From assembly GCA_030525525.1 (NCBI GenBank), contig JAUNEN010000012.1:1-56498 (forward strand): a DNA stretch of 56,498 nucleotides, written 5' to 3'. Source of the DNA: Erysipelotrichaceae bacterium (GTDB taxonomy: Bacteria; Bacillota_I; Bacilli_A; Erysipelotrichales; Erysipelotrichaceae). Positions 17,329 through 28,000 of the stretch are shown here, one piece after another (position 1 is the first letter of the stretch; every line of letters starts with the position of its first letter). Position numbers and translations under genes: made by a program. The notes beneath the pieces are model-generated. The model made no database searches. It was given only the letters and a program-made list of their open reading frames with translations, and was not told the origin of the DNA.

Positions 17329-18575
17329 AAGAGTTCATGATACAATCAGAACAACCTATGGAAAGACTGGAAGGTACATGGCTGATCGCTGTCTCGGCAG
17401 GGCCTGATTCAATGGCTCTGCTTTCCATGTGTCTTGAGGCAGGCATCGATTGCGCATGTGCCCACGTCAACTATCATCACCGGAAACAGGCGGAGGAAGA
17501 AGAATCTTACATCCGCCTTTTCTGCGCTGAAAACAACATTCCTCTATTTGTCAGAAATGAAGAATTCACATATGAAGGCAACTTTGAAGCCGCCGCCAGA
17601 AAGTGGCGCTATGAATTCTTTGTGCAGCTGGTGAAAGAGAACGGCTATAAAGGTGTCTTGATTGCCCATCATGAAGATGATCTGCTTGAAACATACTTCA
17701 TGCAGGAAGAAAAAAACCTTGTGCCTTCTTATTACGGATTAAGAGAAGAGATGATGTATCAGGGCGTTCTTGTCAAACGGCCTCTGCTCGGTTATACAAA
17801 ACAGCAACTGCTTGATTATTGCAGGCAGCACAGGATCCGCTTCTATGAAGATGCGACAAATTCAGATCCTTCCCTGACCCGCAACCGCATCCGGATTGAG
17901 ATTGTATCTTCCATGAGCAGAACGGAACGCGATCTGGTAAGAAGAGAAATCAGAATGAAGAACGCCGTTATGCAGGAAAGAAGCTGCCGTGTGAATACGA
18001 TGATTTCCAAAGGCAGGGTGAATCTTGACAGATACCGCAGACTTGAAAAAGATGACCGTATTGCGCTGTTAAGAAAGGTCATTGAACAGGAACATCATTA
18101 TTCATTATCCTTTGTGGAACAGCTGGATGGGGTGCTGATGAAACGGGATGATTTCAATCTTAAAGTTGATGTGCGGCATCTTGTGCAGGAAGATGGTATG
18201 TTCTTTATGACAAAGCCTTCTGAACCGTACAGCTATACATTCCTGAACAAAGAAGAAATCCTCTCATTCAGAGGAGCTGAACGTTTCCGGATTGATCAGG
18301 GAGAAAAAGGCGTCAATGCACTCAGTGTGCGTAAGGATGATTTCCCGGTTGTGATCAGAAATGCAGAGAAGGGCGATCAGATTCAGATGCGCTTTGGAAA
18401 CAAGAAGGTTCACCGCTTCTTCATCGACCGTCATATTCCCCTTTATTTAAGGGATGGATGGCCGGTTGTTGTCGATCGTGAGGGCAGAGTGATCCTTGTG
18501 CCGGGACTGGGATGCGATCCCGCTCATTTTTCTATAAGTCCTGATTTCAATGTGATACAATTACGAAGTTCATAG
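17325..18575 (+). CDS. tilS: tRNA(Ile)-lysidine synthase
   Basis: TilS converts cytidine 34 of the CAU-anticodon isoleucine tRNA to lysidine with ATP and lysine, an essential step that changes its charging and decoding. The 416-residue protein has the PP-loop ATP site near the N-terminus, reading SAGPDS at residues 24-29 where SGGxDS is usual, then the HVNYHHR and AHHEDDLLETYFMQ motifs, TNSDPSLTRNRIR, and the C-terminal TilS domain (KVHRFFIDRHIPLYLRDGWP). The Gly-to-Ala change in the PP-loop is mild. The start overlaps the PemK-like gene; hpt and ftsH follow, the standard order. Confidence 0.95.
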   Translation: MKEFMIQSEQPMERLEGTWLIAVSAGPDSMALLSMCLEAGIDCACAHVNYHHRKQAEEEESYIRLFCAENNIPLFVRNEEFTYEGNFEAAARKWRYEFFVQLVKENGYKGVLIAHHEDDLLETYFMQEEKNLVPSYYGLREEMMYQGVLVKRPLLGYTKQQLLDYCRQHRIRFYEDATNSDPSLTRNRIRIEIVSSMSRTERDLVRREIRMKNAVMQERSCRVNTMISKGRVNLDRYRRLEKDDRIALLRKVIEQEHHYSLSFVEQLDGVLMKRDDFNLKVDVRHLVQEDGMFFMTKPSEPYSYTFLNKEEILSFRGAERFRIDQGEKGVNALSVRKDDFPVVIRNAEKGDQIQMRFGNKKVHRFFIDRHIPLYLRDGWPVVVDREGRVILVPGLGCDPAHFSISPDFNVIQLRSS

Positions 18576-18594
18576 CAGAGAAAGGAAACAGTTT

Positions 18595-19149
18595 ATGTGG
18601 GCTGAAAAAGATATAGAAAAAGTTCTTGTGACCGAAGAACAGATTGAAAACAAAGCAAAGGAACTCGGTGCTAAAATCACCGAGGATTATAAAGCAATTG
18701 GCAGCACACCGCTGTTGGTTGCCCTGTTAAGAGGATCGGTTCCCTTCTTTGCAGAACTGTGCAAAAATATCGATCTTGATATTCAGTATGATTTCATGGA
18801 TGTCTCAAGCTATGTCGGCAGACATTCAACCGGAGAAATCAGAATTCTCAAAGACCTTGATACACCGGTCAAGGATCAGGATATTCTTCTTGTTGAAGAT
18901 ATCGTTGATACGGGCAAAACAATTCAAGCTGTCATTGAATTGCTTTATCATAGAGGGGCGAGAAGCGTAAAGATCGTCACGCTTCTTGACAAGCCTTCAG
19001 GCCGTACGAATCACCTTCAGGCTGATTACATCGGTTTTGAAGTCGGAAATGAATTTGTCATCGGTTTCGGAATGGACTTCGATCAGAAGTACAGATGTCT
19101 TCCCTTCATCGGTGTTCTGAAACCGGAATGTTATACAAGTAAGGAGTAA
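18595..19149 (+). CDS. hpt: hypoxanthine phosphoribosyltransferase
   Basis: Hpt salvages hypoxanthine and guanine with PRPP to IMP and GMP. The 184-residue protein shows the type I phosphoribosyltransferase marks: LVALLRGSVPFFAEL, the flexible loop DVSSYVGRHSTGEI, the PRPP loop LLVEDIVDTGKTIQ and the purine-binding C-terminal ADYIGFEVGNEFVIGFGMD. AGAAAGGAAA precedes the ATG. It sits between tilS and ftsH as in most Firmicutes, 4 bases before ftsH. Confidence 0.97.
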   Translation: MWAEKDIEKVLVTEEQIENKAKELGAKITEDYKAIGSTPLLVALLRGSVPFFAELCKNIDLDIQYDFMDVSSYVGRHSTGEIRILKDLDTPVKDQDILLVEDIVDTGKTIQAVIELLYHRGARSVKIVTLLDKPSGRTNHLQADYIGFEVGNEFVIGFGMDFDQKYRCLPFIGVLKPECYTSKE

Positions 19150-19153
19150 ATCT

Positions 19154-21025
19154 ATGCAGAGAAACAGACTGATCAACTATCTGCCGTATCTGATCATTCT
19201 GATTGCTGTGCTGAGTCTGTTCACACTCAACGGATCGGGGACAACTTCTCAGCTTTCCTATGAGCAGCTTCAGACGACGCTCAAGAATGAAAAAATCAAA
19301 GAGAGCCAGATTTCGGTCGGAACCAATGTGACCACTGTCAAAGGTATCTACACCAATGAGAATGACAAGCAGGTCGTCTTCACTTCCACGATTCCTTCAA
19401 CAAGCGATCAGATCGAAGCGCTGATTGAAGATCTCGGGGATGCGAAGATCACGATCATTGACTCCGAAGCATCAAATGTATTCCTTGATGCCCTGATGTC
19501 ATTGATTCCGTTTATCCTGTTTGCCGGATTCGCATTCTGGATGATCAACCGGATGAACGGTGCCGGCGGAGCGAACAACCGTGCCTTTGAATTTTCCAGA
19601 AGCAGAGCAAGGCTCGAAGGCAAGATCCGTGTGCGCTTCAGCGATGTCGCAGGCTGCGATGAAGAAAAGCAGGAAATGGCTGAAATCATCGATTATCTCA
19701 AATATCCGAAGAAGTTTGAAAAGATGGGTGCCCGTATTCCGAAGGGCGTGCTGTTAAGCGGCCATCCGGGAACAGGTAAAACACTGCTTGCCAAGGCATG
19801 TGCAGGTGAAGCGAATGTTCCGTTCTACAGCATCTCCGGTTCTGACTTTGTGGAAATGTTCGTCGGTGTCGGTGCTTCCCGTGTCCGTGATATGTTCAAG
19901 AAGGCACAGCAGACAGCACCCTGCATCATCTTCATCGATGAAATCGACGCAGTCGGCCGTCAGAGAGGCGCCGGCTTCGGCGGCGGTCATGACGAACGTG
20001 AGCAGACACTGAATCAGCTGCTTGTTGAAATGGACGGTATGGAAGACAATACCGGCATCGTCGTCATCGCTGCGACAAACCGTCCTGACGTACTCGACCC
20101 CGCTCTTCTGAGAGCAGGCCGTTTCGACCGTCAGATCACGGTTTCCCTTCCGGACAGAAAAGGAAGAGAAGCAATCCTGCAGGTCCATGCAAGAAACAAG
20201 CACTTCGCAAAGGATATCAACCTCGATGCCCTGGCAAAGAGAACTCCGGGCTTCTCGGGTGCGGATCTTGAAAACGTACTCAACGAAGCTGCGATTCTTG
20301 CGGTCAGAGAGAATGCGGAAGAAATCGATATGGGCCATATCGATGAAGCAATCGACAGAGTTATGATGGGCCCGGCAAAAGTCAGCCGCACCTATGATGA
20401 AAAGACAAAGAAACTTGTCGCATACCATGAGAGCGGACATGCAATTGTCGGTCTCTTCCTGGAAAATGCACAGGTGGTTCAGAAGGTTACCATCATCCCG
20501 AGAGGTCAGGCAGGCGGCTACAACCTGATGACACCGAAGGAAGAAAAGATGATGAACACAAAGAACGATCTCCTCGCTTCCATCACATCCTATATGGGCG
20601 GACGTGTTGCCGAAGAGATGTTCTTCGATGATGTCACAACCGGTGCAGTCAACGATATCGAAAGAGCCACCAACATGGCCAAGGATATGGTTACACTGTA
20701 CGGTATGAGCGATCTTGGACCGATCAAGTACAACAGCGGCAGCGAGAATGTCTTCCTCGGAAGAGATTACAACTCCCCGAACAATGTGTCCGGTGAGGTT
20801 GCCTATGAAATCGACCAGGAAGTCAGAAAGATCGTCAACGGCTGCCATGACAAGGCAATGGAAATCATCAGGTCTCACAGCGATGAGCTTGAACGCATTG
20901 CGGCAGCGCTGATTGAATTCGAAACACTGACAGCCGAGCAGATTCAGAAAGTTGTCAAAGGCGAAGATATTTCCGGTGAATTCACAAGCCGCAAAAACGG
21001 CACACCGGAACCGGCAGCTGCTTAA
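19154..21025 (+). CDS. ftsH: ATP-dependent zinc metalloprotease FtsH
   Basis: FtsH is a membrane-bound hexameric AAA+ protease that degrades misfolded membrane proteins and regulators. The 623-residue protein has two N-terminal membrane helices (~8-25 and ~110-130) flanking an extracytoplasmic domain. The AAA module has Walker A GHPGTGKT (~202-209; GPPGTGKT is more usual), Walker [11 protein letters not shown], and the second region of homology ([19 protein letters not shown]). The zinc protease motif is HESGH (~424). Length is normal. It is followed by an intrinsic terminator, ending the tilS-hpt-ftsH operon. Confidence 0.97.
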   Translation: MQRNRLINYLPYLIILIAVLSLFTLNGSGTTSQLSYEQLQTTLKNEKIKESQISVGTNVTTVKGIYTNENDKQVVFTSTIPSTSDQIEALIEDLGDAKITIIDSEASNVFLDALMSLIPFILFAGFAFWMINRMNGAGGANNRAFEFSRSRARLEGKIRVRFSDVAGCDEEKQEMAEIIDYLKYPKKFEKMGARIPKGVLLSGHPGTGKTLLAKACAGEANVPFYSISGSDFVEMFVGVGASRVRDMFKKAQQTAPCIIFIDEIDAVGRQRGAGFGGGHDEREQTLNQLLVEMDGMEDNTGIVVIAATNRPDVLDPALLRAGRFDRQITVSLPDRKGREAILQVHARNKHFAKDINLDALAKRTPGFSGADLENVLNEAAILAVRENAEEIDMGHIDEAIDRVMMGPAKVSRTYDEKTKKLVAYHESGHAIVGLFLENAQVVQKVTIIPRGQAGGYNLMTPKEEKMMNTKNDLLASITSYMGGRVAEEMFFDDVTTGAVNDIERATNMAKDMVTLYGMSDLGPIKYNSGSENVFLGRDYNSPNNVSGEVAYEIDQEVRKIVNGCHDKAMEIIRSHSDELERIAAALIEFETLTAEQIQKVVKGEDISGEFTSRKNGTPEPAAA

Positions 21026-21037
21026 AACATGATGAAG

Positions 21038-21060
21038 AACCGTCAGTGACGGTTTTTCTT
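21038..21060 (+). terminator. ftsH terminator
   Basis: AACCGTC (21038-21044) pairs with GACGGTT (21048-21054) with a 3-base loop, then TTTCTTTTT. Confidence 0.85.
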
Positions 21061-21109
21061 TTTGTACAAGAGTGATTCATTGTAGAATGAATAAGATGAT
21101 TCATTCTTT

Positions 21110-21532
21110 ATGATCATGAAAAAAGAGGAGTTTTATACTTTTATGAAGAGATATATCAGACCGGTTCTGCTCACACTCGGCTGTGGTGCGGCCGGCGGGA
21201 TTGTCATGGCGCTGTTACTGCTGTATATGATGATTTCGACCGTTTTCACAACCGGCGGAATCGGGTTTATTCTCGAACTGCTTGTCGCAGCTGCGCTTCC
21301 TTTATGTCTGAACGTGGTCCGCAATGAAGGGATCATGTTAAAGACTGCGCAGTTTCTGATGGTGGCAGTCTCATTTACGATCACGCTGTATTATGCCGGC
21401 TATGTGAGTGCACCGGCTGATTTTGCCAATATGAATGCGGCAATCATCGTTCTTTCGGCGATCCTGCACGGGGTATCGCTGGCATCATTTCTGATTGCGG
21501 CAGGAATTCAGAAATTCATTCTGAAGAAATAA
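21110..21532 (+). CDS. four-helix membrane protein, unknown
   Basis: A 140-residue hydrophobic protein with about four membrane helices (residues ~17-45, ~50-70, ~80-97, ~108-135) and a short basic N-terminus. I do not recognise a family. The start is uncertain: ATG at 21110 or 21116 lacks a ribosome binding site, whereas AGAGGAG at 21124-21130 lies 12 bases before an in-frame ATG at 21143, which would give a 129-residue protein. It sits alone between ftsH and the GH2 gene, 25 bases before the latter. Confidence 0.65.
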   Translation: MIMKKEEFYTFMKRYIRPVLLTLGCGAAGGIVMALLLLYMMISTVFTTGGIGFILELLVAAALPLCLNVVRNEGIMLKTAQFLMVAVSFTITLYYAGYVSAPADFANMNAAIIVLSAILHGVSLASFLIAAGIQKFILKK

Positions 21533-21557
21533 CACAGTTTCAGGGAGGACAGAAATC

Positions 21558-23285
21558 ATGAGACTGATGACCGAATGGGGAAAAAACATTGATCTGAGAG
21601 CTCCGCTTCAGGAGTATCCAAGACCCCAATTGCAGAGAGACAGCTATACAAATCTCAACGGTGTCTGGGAATATCAGATCACTGAAAAAAACGGGGATCC
21701 CGATCCGCAGAAATGGAAGAGGATTGTCGTTCCTTTTGCGCTCGGATCAGTTCTTTCCGGAACGGATGAGCAGCTTGAGCCGGGCAAGGCGCTCTGGTAC
21801 CGCAAGCAGTTTGCCTACAAGCCTTCGATCATGCACACATGGCTGAATTTTGAAGGTGTGGATCAGTACTGCACTGTTTATATGAACAGCATCGAAGTCG
21901 GTTCGCATGAAGGCGGCTATACACCGTTCGGCTTTGATGTTTCAAGCATGATCAAATATCAGAACTCACTGATGCTCAGATGCATCGATGACTCCGACAG
22001 CAGTGAATATGCATACGGCAAGCAGAAGGTCGAACACGGCGGCATGTGGTATACACCTTCCTCCGGCATCTGGCAGACTGTGTGGCTGGAAGATCTGCCC
22101 GAACATGCAGTGCAGGATATCAAGATTACGCCTGATTATGATCACTCAAAAGTGAGAATGGATCTGGCCGGCAATTTTGATCAGGCACAGATTGTGATCA
22201 GCGCCAACGGCCGTGCTGTCCATCAGGGTGTGACCGAAGAAAAGCACTATGAAGCAGATCTGATCGATTTCCGTCCCTGGACACCGGAAGATCCGTTTCT
22301 TTATGACCTTTATGTCAAAACCGAAGATGATGTTGTCAAAAGCTATTTCGGCATGCGCAAGTTTGCGGCAGGGCATGACGGGGAAGGAATTGTCCGCTTC
22401 TGCCTGAACAACCGTCCGCTCTTTTTCAGCGGTCTGCTTGATCAGGGATATACACCGGACGGCTTAATGACATACCCGGCTGATGAAGTGATGATTTATG
22501 AGCTCGGCAAAATCAAAAATATGGGTTTCAACATGCTGAGAAAACATGTTAAAGTTGAATGCCGCAGATGGTATTACCATTGTGACAGAATGGGAATCCT
22601 CGTGATGCAGGATATGCCAAGCGGCGGAGTTTACAACTACAAATGGCAGACGGTTATGCCCACCATCGGCTTCAGGCAGGAAGACCATGACAACCCGAAA
22701 CTCGGCCGCAGCGATGAGCACTCAAAGCAGGTTTACTATGAAGAGCTTGACGGAATGCTCGACAATCTGTATAACAGCACATGTATCTTTGCCTGGTGTC
22801 CGTTCAATGAAGGATGGGGACAGTTTGATTCAAAGGAAGTCACGGATCATATCCGTGAATATGATGAGACGCGTCTGATTGACAGTGCAAGCGGCTGGTT
22901 TGATCAGGGAGCGGGAGACTTCAAAAGTGTTCATGAATACTTCCTTCCGTTCCGTGTCCGTCCTACAAAAGCAGGAAGAATTTATATCCTGAGTGAATTC
23001 GGCGGATATTCCTATATTGAAAAAGGACACAGTGAAGCAAAAGAACTTTACGGATACAAAAAGTTTACCGACAAGCTTCTGCTTGATGATTCGGTGAACA
23101 ATCTGTATGAAAAACTGATTTACCGCAATATCAGAAAAGGCCTTTCCGGCTGTATCTATACCCAGGTCAGCGATATTGAGGATGAATGCAACGGAATCTT
23201 TACGGCAGACCGTAAGATTATCAAAATCGATGAAAAGAAAATGCGCAGGATGAATGAACGCCTGTACAGGAGAATTGTGAAATGA
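21558..23285 (+). CDS. family 2 glycoside hydrolase
   Basis: A 575-residue cytoplasmic GH2 enzyme with no signal peptide. Domains run in order: an N-terminal sugar-binding jelly roll (~20-185), a short immunoglobulin-like domain (~185-270) and the catalytic barrel (~275-570). The acid/base Glu is in WCPFNEGWGQFD (~418) and the nucleophile Glu in ILSEFGGYSY (~480). Such compact GH2 proteins act as beta-galactosidases, glucuronidases or mannosidases; the specificity is not decidable here. It has a strong GGAGGA site and its stop overlaps the hslO start (ATGA). It interrupts the usual ftsH-hslO order, suggesting local insertion. Confidence 0.88.
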   Translation: MRLMTEWGKNIDLRAPLQEYPRPQLQRDSYTNLNGVWEYQITEKNGDPDPQKWKRIVVPFALGSVLSGTDEQLEPGKALWYRKQFAYKPSIMHTWLNFEGVDQYCTVYMNSIEVGSHEGGYTPFGFDVSSMIKYQNSLMLRCIDDSDSSEYAYGKQKVEHGGMWYTPSSGIWQTVWLEDLPEHAVQDIKITPDYDHSKVRMDLAGNFDQAQIVISANGRAVHQGVTEEKHYEADLIDFRPWTPEDPFLYDLYVKTEDDVVKSYFGMRKFAAGHDGEGIVRFCLNNRPLFFSGLLDQGYTPDGLMTYPADEVMIYELGKIKNMGFNMLRKHVKVECRRWYYHCDRMGILVMQDMPSGGVYNYKWQTVMPTIGFRQEDHDNPKLGRSDEHSKQVYYEELDGMLDNLYNSTCIFAWCPFNEGWGQFDSKEVTDHIREYDETRLIDSASGWFDQGAGDFKSVHEYFLPFRVRPTKAGRIYILSEFGGYSYIEKGHSEAKELYGYKKFTDKLLLDDSVNNLYEKLIYRNIRKGLSGCIYTQVSDIEDECNGIFTADRKIIKIDEKKMRRMNERLYRRIVK

Positions 23286-24172
23286 AAGATGAAATTGTAA
23301 TCGCTGAAGCGCTGAACGGTCAGGTGCGCATTCATGCGGCCAGAACAACCGCCATGGTTGAGGAAGCACGAAAAGCACACCACTGCATGGCAACTTCAGC
23401 GGCAGCGCTTGGCAGAGTATTGAGTGCAACGGCGATCATGGCCAGTGATCTCAAGAATCCGCAGGAGAAAATCACATCCGTGATGAACGGACACGGCCCG
23501 GCCGGGACTGTTCTGGCTCAGGCGGACGGAGCCGGGAATGTACGCGGCTTTATCGGAGATCCCAATCTGTATCTTGTGCGCGATGATGGCCACCTCGCAG
23601 TCGGCAGGGCAATCGGCACCAACGGCACTCTGACCGTGACAAAGGATCTCGGCCTCAAGGAGCCTTTCTCAGGCGTAGCGGCTATTCAGAGCGGAGAAGT
23701 CGGTGATGACTTTGCATATTACTTTGCAATTTCCGAACAGACACCCTCAATTGTCGGAGTCGGTGTTCTTGTGAATCCGGACGGAACGATCCAGGCCTCC
23801 GGCGGCATCTTTATTCAGCTGATGCCCGGTGCAAAGGAAGAAGCCATTGAAAAGTGCGAACAGGTCGCAAAGGTTTTGAGACCTGTCTCTTCACTGATCA
23901 ATGAAGGTCTTGATCCCGAAGAGATCATCCGCATGTATTTTGAAGATGCGGTGATGCTCGGAAACCGTGATCTGAGATGGCATTGCGGCTGCTCGAGAGA
24001 ACGCTTTGCGGATGCCCTCAAGATTCTGGATGAAAAGGATCTGATTGAAATGATCGAAGACGGCAAGGGAGCGGAAATCCACTGCCATTACTGCAATACC
24101 TACTACAACTACACATCTGCCGAAATCAAAGAGATTCTGGAGAAGAAACGTGCTGAAAATCGGCCGAATTGA
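23282..24172 (+). CDS. hslO: redox-regulated chaperone Hsp33
   Basis: Hsp33 is a cytoplasmic holdase switched on by oxidative unfolding. The 296-residue protein carries the C-terminal zinc switch, with Cys in [10 protein letters not shown] (~236-238) and in HCHYCNTYY (~268-271). The N-terminal domain has [12 protein letters not shown] and the [12 protein letters not shown] region. Length is normal. The ATG overlaps the GH2 stop codon; the 3' end overlaps the start of dus by 23 bases, so these genes are tightly coupled. Confidence 0.96.
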   Translation: MKDEIVIAEALNGQVRIHAARTTAMVEEARKAHHCMATSAAALGRVLSATAIMASDLKNPQEKITSVMNGHGPAGTVLAQADGAGNVRGFIGDPNLYLVRDDGHLAVGRAIGTNGTLTVTKDLGLKEPFSGVAAIQSGEVGDDFAYYFAISEQTPSIVGVGVLVNPDGTIQASGGIFIQLMPGAKEEAIEKCEQVAKVLRPVSSLINEGLDPEEIIRMYFEDAVMLGNRDLRWHCGCSRERFADALKILDEKDLIEMIEDGKGAEIHCHYCNTYYNYTSAEIKEILEKKRAENRPN

Positions 24173-25133
24173 ACTCGCCAACCGCTATATCGCAGCCCCG
24201 CTTGCCGGGATTTCCAATCCGGTCTACCGGCAGATGTGCCGTGAATATGGTGCAGCACTCTGTGTTTCGGAAATGATCAGCGACAAGGCACTTCATTACG
24301 GCAATGCGCATACGCAGGATATGTGTGCAATCAATGAACATGAACATCCGGTCGCTCTGCAGCTGTTCGGCAGCGATCCCGATACGATGGCGGAAGCAGC
24401 TGAATATCTGAGCACGCATACAGAGTGCGATATCATCGATATCAATATGGGATGCCCTGTCACCAAGGTGATCAAAGCACACTCCGGCAGCTGGCTGATG
24501 AAAGATCCCGATCTTGCTTTCAGAATCATCGAGGCAGTGAAGAATCATACCGACCGACCCGTCACAGTCAAAATACGGGCCGGATGGGATAAGGAACATA
24601 TCAGCTGTACAGAGATTGCGAAGCTTGCCGAAAAGGCAGGAGCTGCGGCAGTTGCCGTGCACGGCCGCACAAAAGGTCAGCTCTACAGCGGCAGCAGCGA
24701 CAACGCCTATATCAGAATGGTGAAGGAAGCTGTATCGATTCCTGTGATCGGCAACGGCGATATAAGAACGGTCGAAGATGCTGAGCGCATGTTTGAGGAA
24801 ACCGGATGTGATGCAGTTATGATCGGCCGGGGATTGCTCGGGCGGCCGTGGTTTCTGTCCGAGCTGATCGCTTCTGAAGAAGGAAGAGAATTCATTCAGC
24901 CTTACTTTGATGAAAGACTGGATGCGGCATATGATTATGCACAAAAGCTATGTGCATATGAAGGGGAACATACCGGTATGTGCATGATGCGCTCCATGGC
25001 AGCCTGGTATCTTACAGGCATGCCGTTTGCAGCGCAGTATAAAAACAGACTCTGCCAGGTAAATACACTCCGGGAGATGTATGAAACCATCGAAGAATTC
25101 AGAAACAGACTGAAAGCAGAAGTTGCTTTCTGA
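24150..25133 (+). CDS. dus: tRNA-dihydrouridine synthase
   Basis: Dus reduces uridines in the tRNA D-loop to dihydrouridine using FMN and NADPH. The 327-residue protein has the TIM-barrel start [15 protein letters not shown], the catalytic Cys in [16 protein letters not shown], the FMN-contacting [15 protein letters not shown] and IGNGDI segments and the phosphate-binding [16 protein letters not shown]. It most resembles the DusB group that sits near hslO in Firmicutes. It begins with GTG at 24150 inside the end of hslO. Confidence 0.94.
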   Translation: MLKIGRIELANRYIAAPLAGISNPVYRQMCREYGAALCVSEMISDKALHYGNAHTQDMCAINEHEHPVALQLFGSDPDTMAEAAEYLSTHTECDIIDINMGCPVTKVIKAHSGSWLMKDPDLAFRIIEAVKNHTDRPVTVKIRAGWDKEHISCTEIAKLAEKAGAAAVAVHGRTKGQLYSGSSDNAYIRMVKEAVSIPVIGNGDIRTVEDAERMFEETGCDAVMIGRGLLGRPWFLSELIASEEGREFIQPYFDERLDAAYDYAQKLCAYEGEHTGMCMMRSMAAWYLTGMPFAAQYKNRLCQVNTLREMYETIEEFRNRLKAEVAF

Positions 25134-25141
25134 GGAAATCC

Positions 25142-25999
25142 ATGAAGTTTACCAAAAAAGACTGGAAATACATCATCGGTGTGACAGTCTCAGCCATCAT
25201 CTATTCTTTCGGAATGAACACATTTGTCAAATCCGGAAACCTCTTTCCGGCAGGCTATGCCGGTATGTCAAGACTGCTTTCACAGCTGCTTGATCAGTAT
25301 CTGCATATATCGATCTCATTCAGTGTGATCTACTTTACCCTGAATGTGGTCACAACATTGATTGTCTGGAAGAATATCGGCCATAAGTTTGTTCTGTATT
25401 CTGTTCTGTGGTATACCGAAACATCTTTTCTGACACAGATTCTGCCGATGCCTCCGATTACCAATGATCCTCTGTTAATCTCGGTATTCGGAGGTGTGAT
25501 CAACGGCATTGCGGTCGGAATCGCTCTTCGCTGCAACGCTTCAAGCGGCGGCACCGACTTTATCGCGATTGATCTTTCCACCCGCTACAATATGCCGACA
25601 TGGAATTATATCTTCGGCCTGAATGCGGTTGTTCTTGTGATTGCGGGACTGGTTCTCGGCTGGAATCAGGCACTCTATTCCATGATCTTCCAGTATGTAT
25701 CCAAGGAGATCGTCAACACGCTCCATCAGAGATACAAACTGAAGCGTCTGCACATCGTCACCGATTATCCGGAAGAAGTATCGCAGGCAATCTTTGCGAT
25801 CTGCAGACACGGCATTACAAAACTGAAGTGCACCGGAGAATATTCCCATCATGAACATTCTCTGCTTCTGGTAACGATCAATGCCTATCAGAAAGAAGAT
25901 GTTCTGCATGCGGTGGCGGCGGTTGATCCGAAAGCATTTATCTCCGTCAACAATGTCGAAAAGATTATCGGACATTTCTATCAGGTTCCTCTGGAATAA
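25142..25999 (+). CDS. YitT family membrane protein
   Basis: A 285-residue protein with five or six membrane helices in residues ~12-195 (including GMNTFVKSGNLFPAGYAGMSRLL and the GIALRCNASSGGTDFIAIDLS motif) and a C-terminal DUF2179 domain (~205-285). This is the YitT/DUF161 family; the role is unproven, and transport or export has been suggested for relatives. It follows dus after 8 bases and ends at a terminator. Confidence 0.88.
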   Translation: MKFTKKDWKYIIGVTVSAIIYSFGMNTFVKSGNLFPAGYAGMSRLLSQLLDQYLHISISFSVIYFTLNVVTTLIVWKNIGHKFVLYSVLWYTETSFLTQILPMPPITNDPLLISVFGGVINGIAVGIALRCNASSGGTDFIAIDLSTRYNMPTWNYIFGLNAVVLVIAGLVLGWNQALYSMIFQYVSKEIVNTLHQRYKLKRLHIVTDYPEEVSQAIFAICRHGITKLKCTGEYSHHEHSLLLVTINAYQKEDVLHAVAAVDPKAFISVNNVEKIIGHFYQVPLE

Positions 26000-26015
26000 A
26001 TCTCGGATGCATATC

Positions 26016-26041
26016 AAAGCGGTTTTATGCCGCTTTTGTTT
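26016..26041 (+). terminator. terminator after YitT gene
   Basis: AAAGCGG (26016-26022) pairs with CCGCTTT (26030-26036), 7-base loop, then TGTTTT. Confidence 0.85.
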
Positions 26042-26071
26042 TATCATTAAGGACGGGGAGGATTGACTCTT

Positions 26072-26929
26072 ATGAAAACAGGACTTGTTCTTGAAGGCGG
26101 CGCAATGCGCGGGCTGTTTACGGCAGGCGTCATTGATGTCATGATGGAAAACGGAATTGAATATGATGCCGGGATCGGTGTATCTGCCGGAGCGGCTTTC
26201 GGCTGCAACTATAAATCCCGTCAGATCGGCAGACCGTTCCGGTACAATACAGCCTATGCGAGAGATCCGCGCTACTGTTCCATCCGGTCATTGATTTTTA
26301 CAGGCGATCTCTATGGTGCAAAATTCTGTTATGACACTCTGCCCAAAAAGCTTGATATCATGGATGTGAAGACATATGTCGAAAATCCGATGAAATTCTA
26401 TATTGTCGCAACCGATGTTGAAAGCGGCGAAGCAGTCTATCAGGAACTGAAAGATCTTTCCGATGAAGATCTTGCCTGGATGAGAGCTTCCGCTTCCATG
26501 CCGGTTGTTTCGCGGCCGGTGAAAATCAACGGACATGAATATCTTGACGGCGGGATCAGCGACTCGATTCCACTGAAGAAATTTGAAGAAATGGGATATG
26601 ACAGAAATGTCGTTGTTCTGACCCGTCCCCGTTCCTACCGCAAGCAGCCGCAGGCAAAGATCATGAGCAGATTGTTGAAGAAATATCCGGCAATTGGCGA
26701 AGCTCTGCAGAAAAGACACATTGTCTATAATGAGACACTCGATTATATTGAACAGAGAAGAAAAGAAGGAGCGGCTTATGTAATCGCTCCGCCTCAGGCG
26801 CTTGAAATCGGAAGGATTGAACACAATCCCGAAGCGATGCGCAATGTTTATTATCAGGGAAGAAGAGAAGCTGAAAAGCATATTGAAGCTTTGAAGAGGT
26901 TCCTGAAGAAAGAAGAAACAGAACTATGA
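26072..26929 (+). CDS. patatin-like phospholipase
   Basis: A 285-residue cytoplasmic patatin-family lipid acyl hydrolase. The oxyanion loop GGAMRGLFTAGVID (~9-22), the nucleophile elbow GVSAGA (Ser near 41) and the second catalytic residue in LDGGISDSIPL (~170) form the Ser-Asp dyad of the family. The pattern resembles the E. coli YjjU type. GGGGAGG lies 10 bases before ATG 26072; an upstream TTG at 26063 is too close to that site. The stop overlaps the next gene (ATGA). Confidence 0.9.
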   Translation: MKTGLVLEGGAMRGLFTAGVIDVMMENGIEYDAGIGVSAGAAFGCNYKSRQIGRPFRYNTAYARDPRYCSIRSLIFTGDLYGAKFCYDTLPKKLDIMDVKTYVENPMKFYIVATDVESGEAVYQELKDLSDEDLAWMRASASMPVVSRPVKINGHEYLDGGISDSIPLKKFEEMGYDRNVVVLTRPRSYRKQPQAKIMSRLLKKYPAIGEALQKRHIVYNETLDYIEQRRKEGAAYVIAPPQALEIGRIEHNPEAMRNVYYQGRREAEKHIEALKRFLKKEETEL

Positions 26930-27915
26930 GCGATCCGAAAATCAGAAGAGATATCAGGCCTGTCGGGGCTTTCATGAAACTGATGATGAAGGAACCGATG
27001 AGTACGGAGCAGATTCAGAAAGCTGATCAGGGATTCGCTGCTGTGGCAAGCGGCAGGTGGATGAGCCTGAAAACAAAGATGCGTCAGGAATATATACAGA
27101 GAAACGACGGAAGTGTGCTGCGCATCTGCATTGTCACGGAAAGAGGACATAAACCTGAAAACGCAACCGGCCTTCTCTGGATGCATGGCGGCGGTTATGC
27201 CCTCGGTCTTCCCGAGCAGTGCACCGTCTTTGCGGACCGGCTTGTGCCTGAGACAAATACGGTCATGATCCTGCCGGATTACCGCAAGAGCTATGAAGCT
27301 CCCTATCCGGCGGCTCTGGATGACTGCTATCTGACATTGTTATGGACGGTACTCAATGCCGAAAGACTCGGCATCCGCAGCGATCAGATCTTCACCGGCG
27401 GCGAGAGTGCAGGGGGCGGTCTTGCGGCTGCTTTATGCATGTATGCAAGAGACCTCGGCGAAGTGAATCTGGCTTTTCAGTTGCTGTTATATCCGATGCT
27501 GGATGACAGAGCGACAGAATCAAATACCGGAAATACATCCCCGGTCTGGGATTCGGCGAAAAATGATGCGGCGTGGCTGATGTACAAAGGCAGGGAAGGC
27601 GACACCGACAGCTATTGCGCACCTGCCAGAGAGACTGATTATTCCAATCTGCCTCCGGCATTCTCACTGGTTGGTGACGCGGATCCCTTCCGGGATGAAA
27701 CAGTCGCATATATGCAGCATCTCTACAATGAGGATATCCCGGTGAGTTACCATGTGTTTGAAGAATGCTATCACGCATTCGACATGCTCAATCCCGGCAC
27801 AAGGACAGCAAAAAAGGCTGCCCGTATGGAACGTGAGGCATATATACTTGCCCAATCCCGTTTCTTTAAAAAACAGCCTGTCATTGAATTAAGTGAAGAA
27901 GGCAAGAGTCAGTAA
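26926..27915 (+). CDS. alpha/beta hydrolase, HSL-type esterase
   Basis: A 329-residue esterase of the hormone-sensitive-lipase family. It has the oxyanion motif HGGGYALG (~85), the nucleophile GGESAGGG (~158), the acid Asp in VGDADPF (~245) and the His in CYHAFDML (~283). An N-terminal cap helix region (~1-60) precedes the core. Such enzymes cleave short-chain acyl or acetyl esters in the cytoplasm. The overlap with the patatin gene suggests the two lipid or ester hydrolases act together. Confidence 0.9.
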   Translation: MSDPKIRRDIRPVGAFMKLMMKEPMSTEQIQKADQGFAAVASGRWMSLKTKMRQEYIQRNDGSVLRICIVTERGHKPENATGLLWMHGGGYALGLPEQCTVFADRLVPETNTVMILPDYRKSYEAPYPAALDDCYLTLLWTVLNAERLGIRSDQIFTGGESAGGGLAAALCMYARDLGEVNLAFQLLLYPMLDDRATESNTGNTSPVWDSAKNDAAWLMYKGREGDTDSYCAPARETDYSNLPPAFSLVGDADPFRDETVAYMQHLYNEDIPVSYHVFEECYHAFDMLNPGTRTAKKAARMEREAYILAQSRFFKKQPVIELSEEGKSQ

Positions 27916-28000
27916 AATGATTCTTCCTTTTTTTTGCATCGCAGAAAAGGCCTGTCAGAGGCACAATGGTCCGTTTTCCTGGAATGGAAATGCAAAGCGG

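Noticed and set aside
19754-20878. 374-residue minus-strand ORF
   Set aside because: Opposite the conserved AAA and protease parts of ftsH; Cys/His/Asp-rich antisense shadow.
24126-24944. 272-residue minus-strand ORF
   Set aside because: Opposite dus; no recognisable motif and no start signals.
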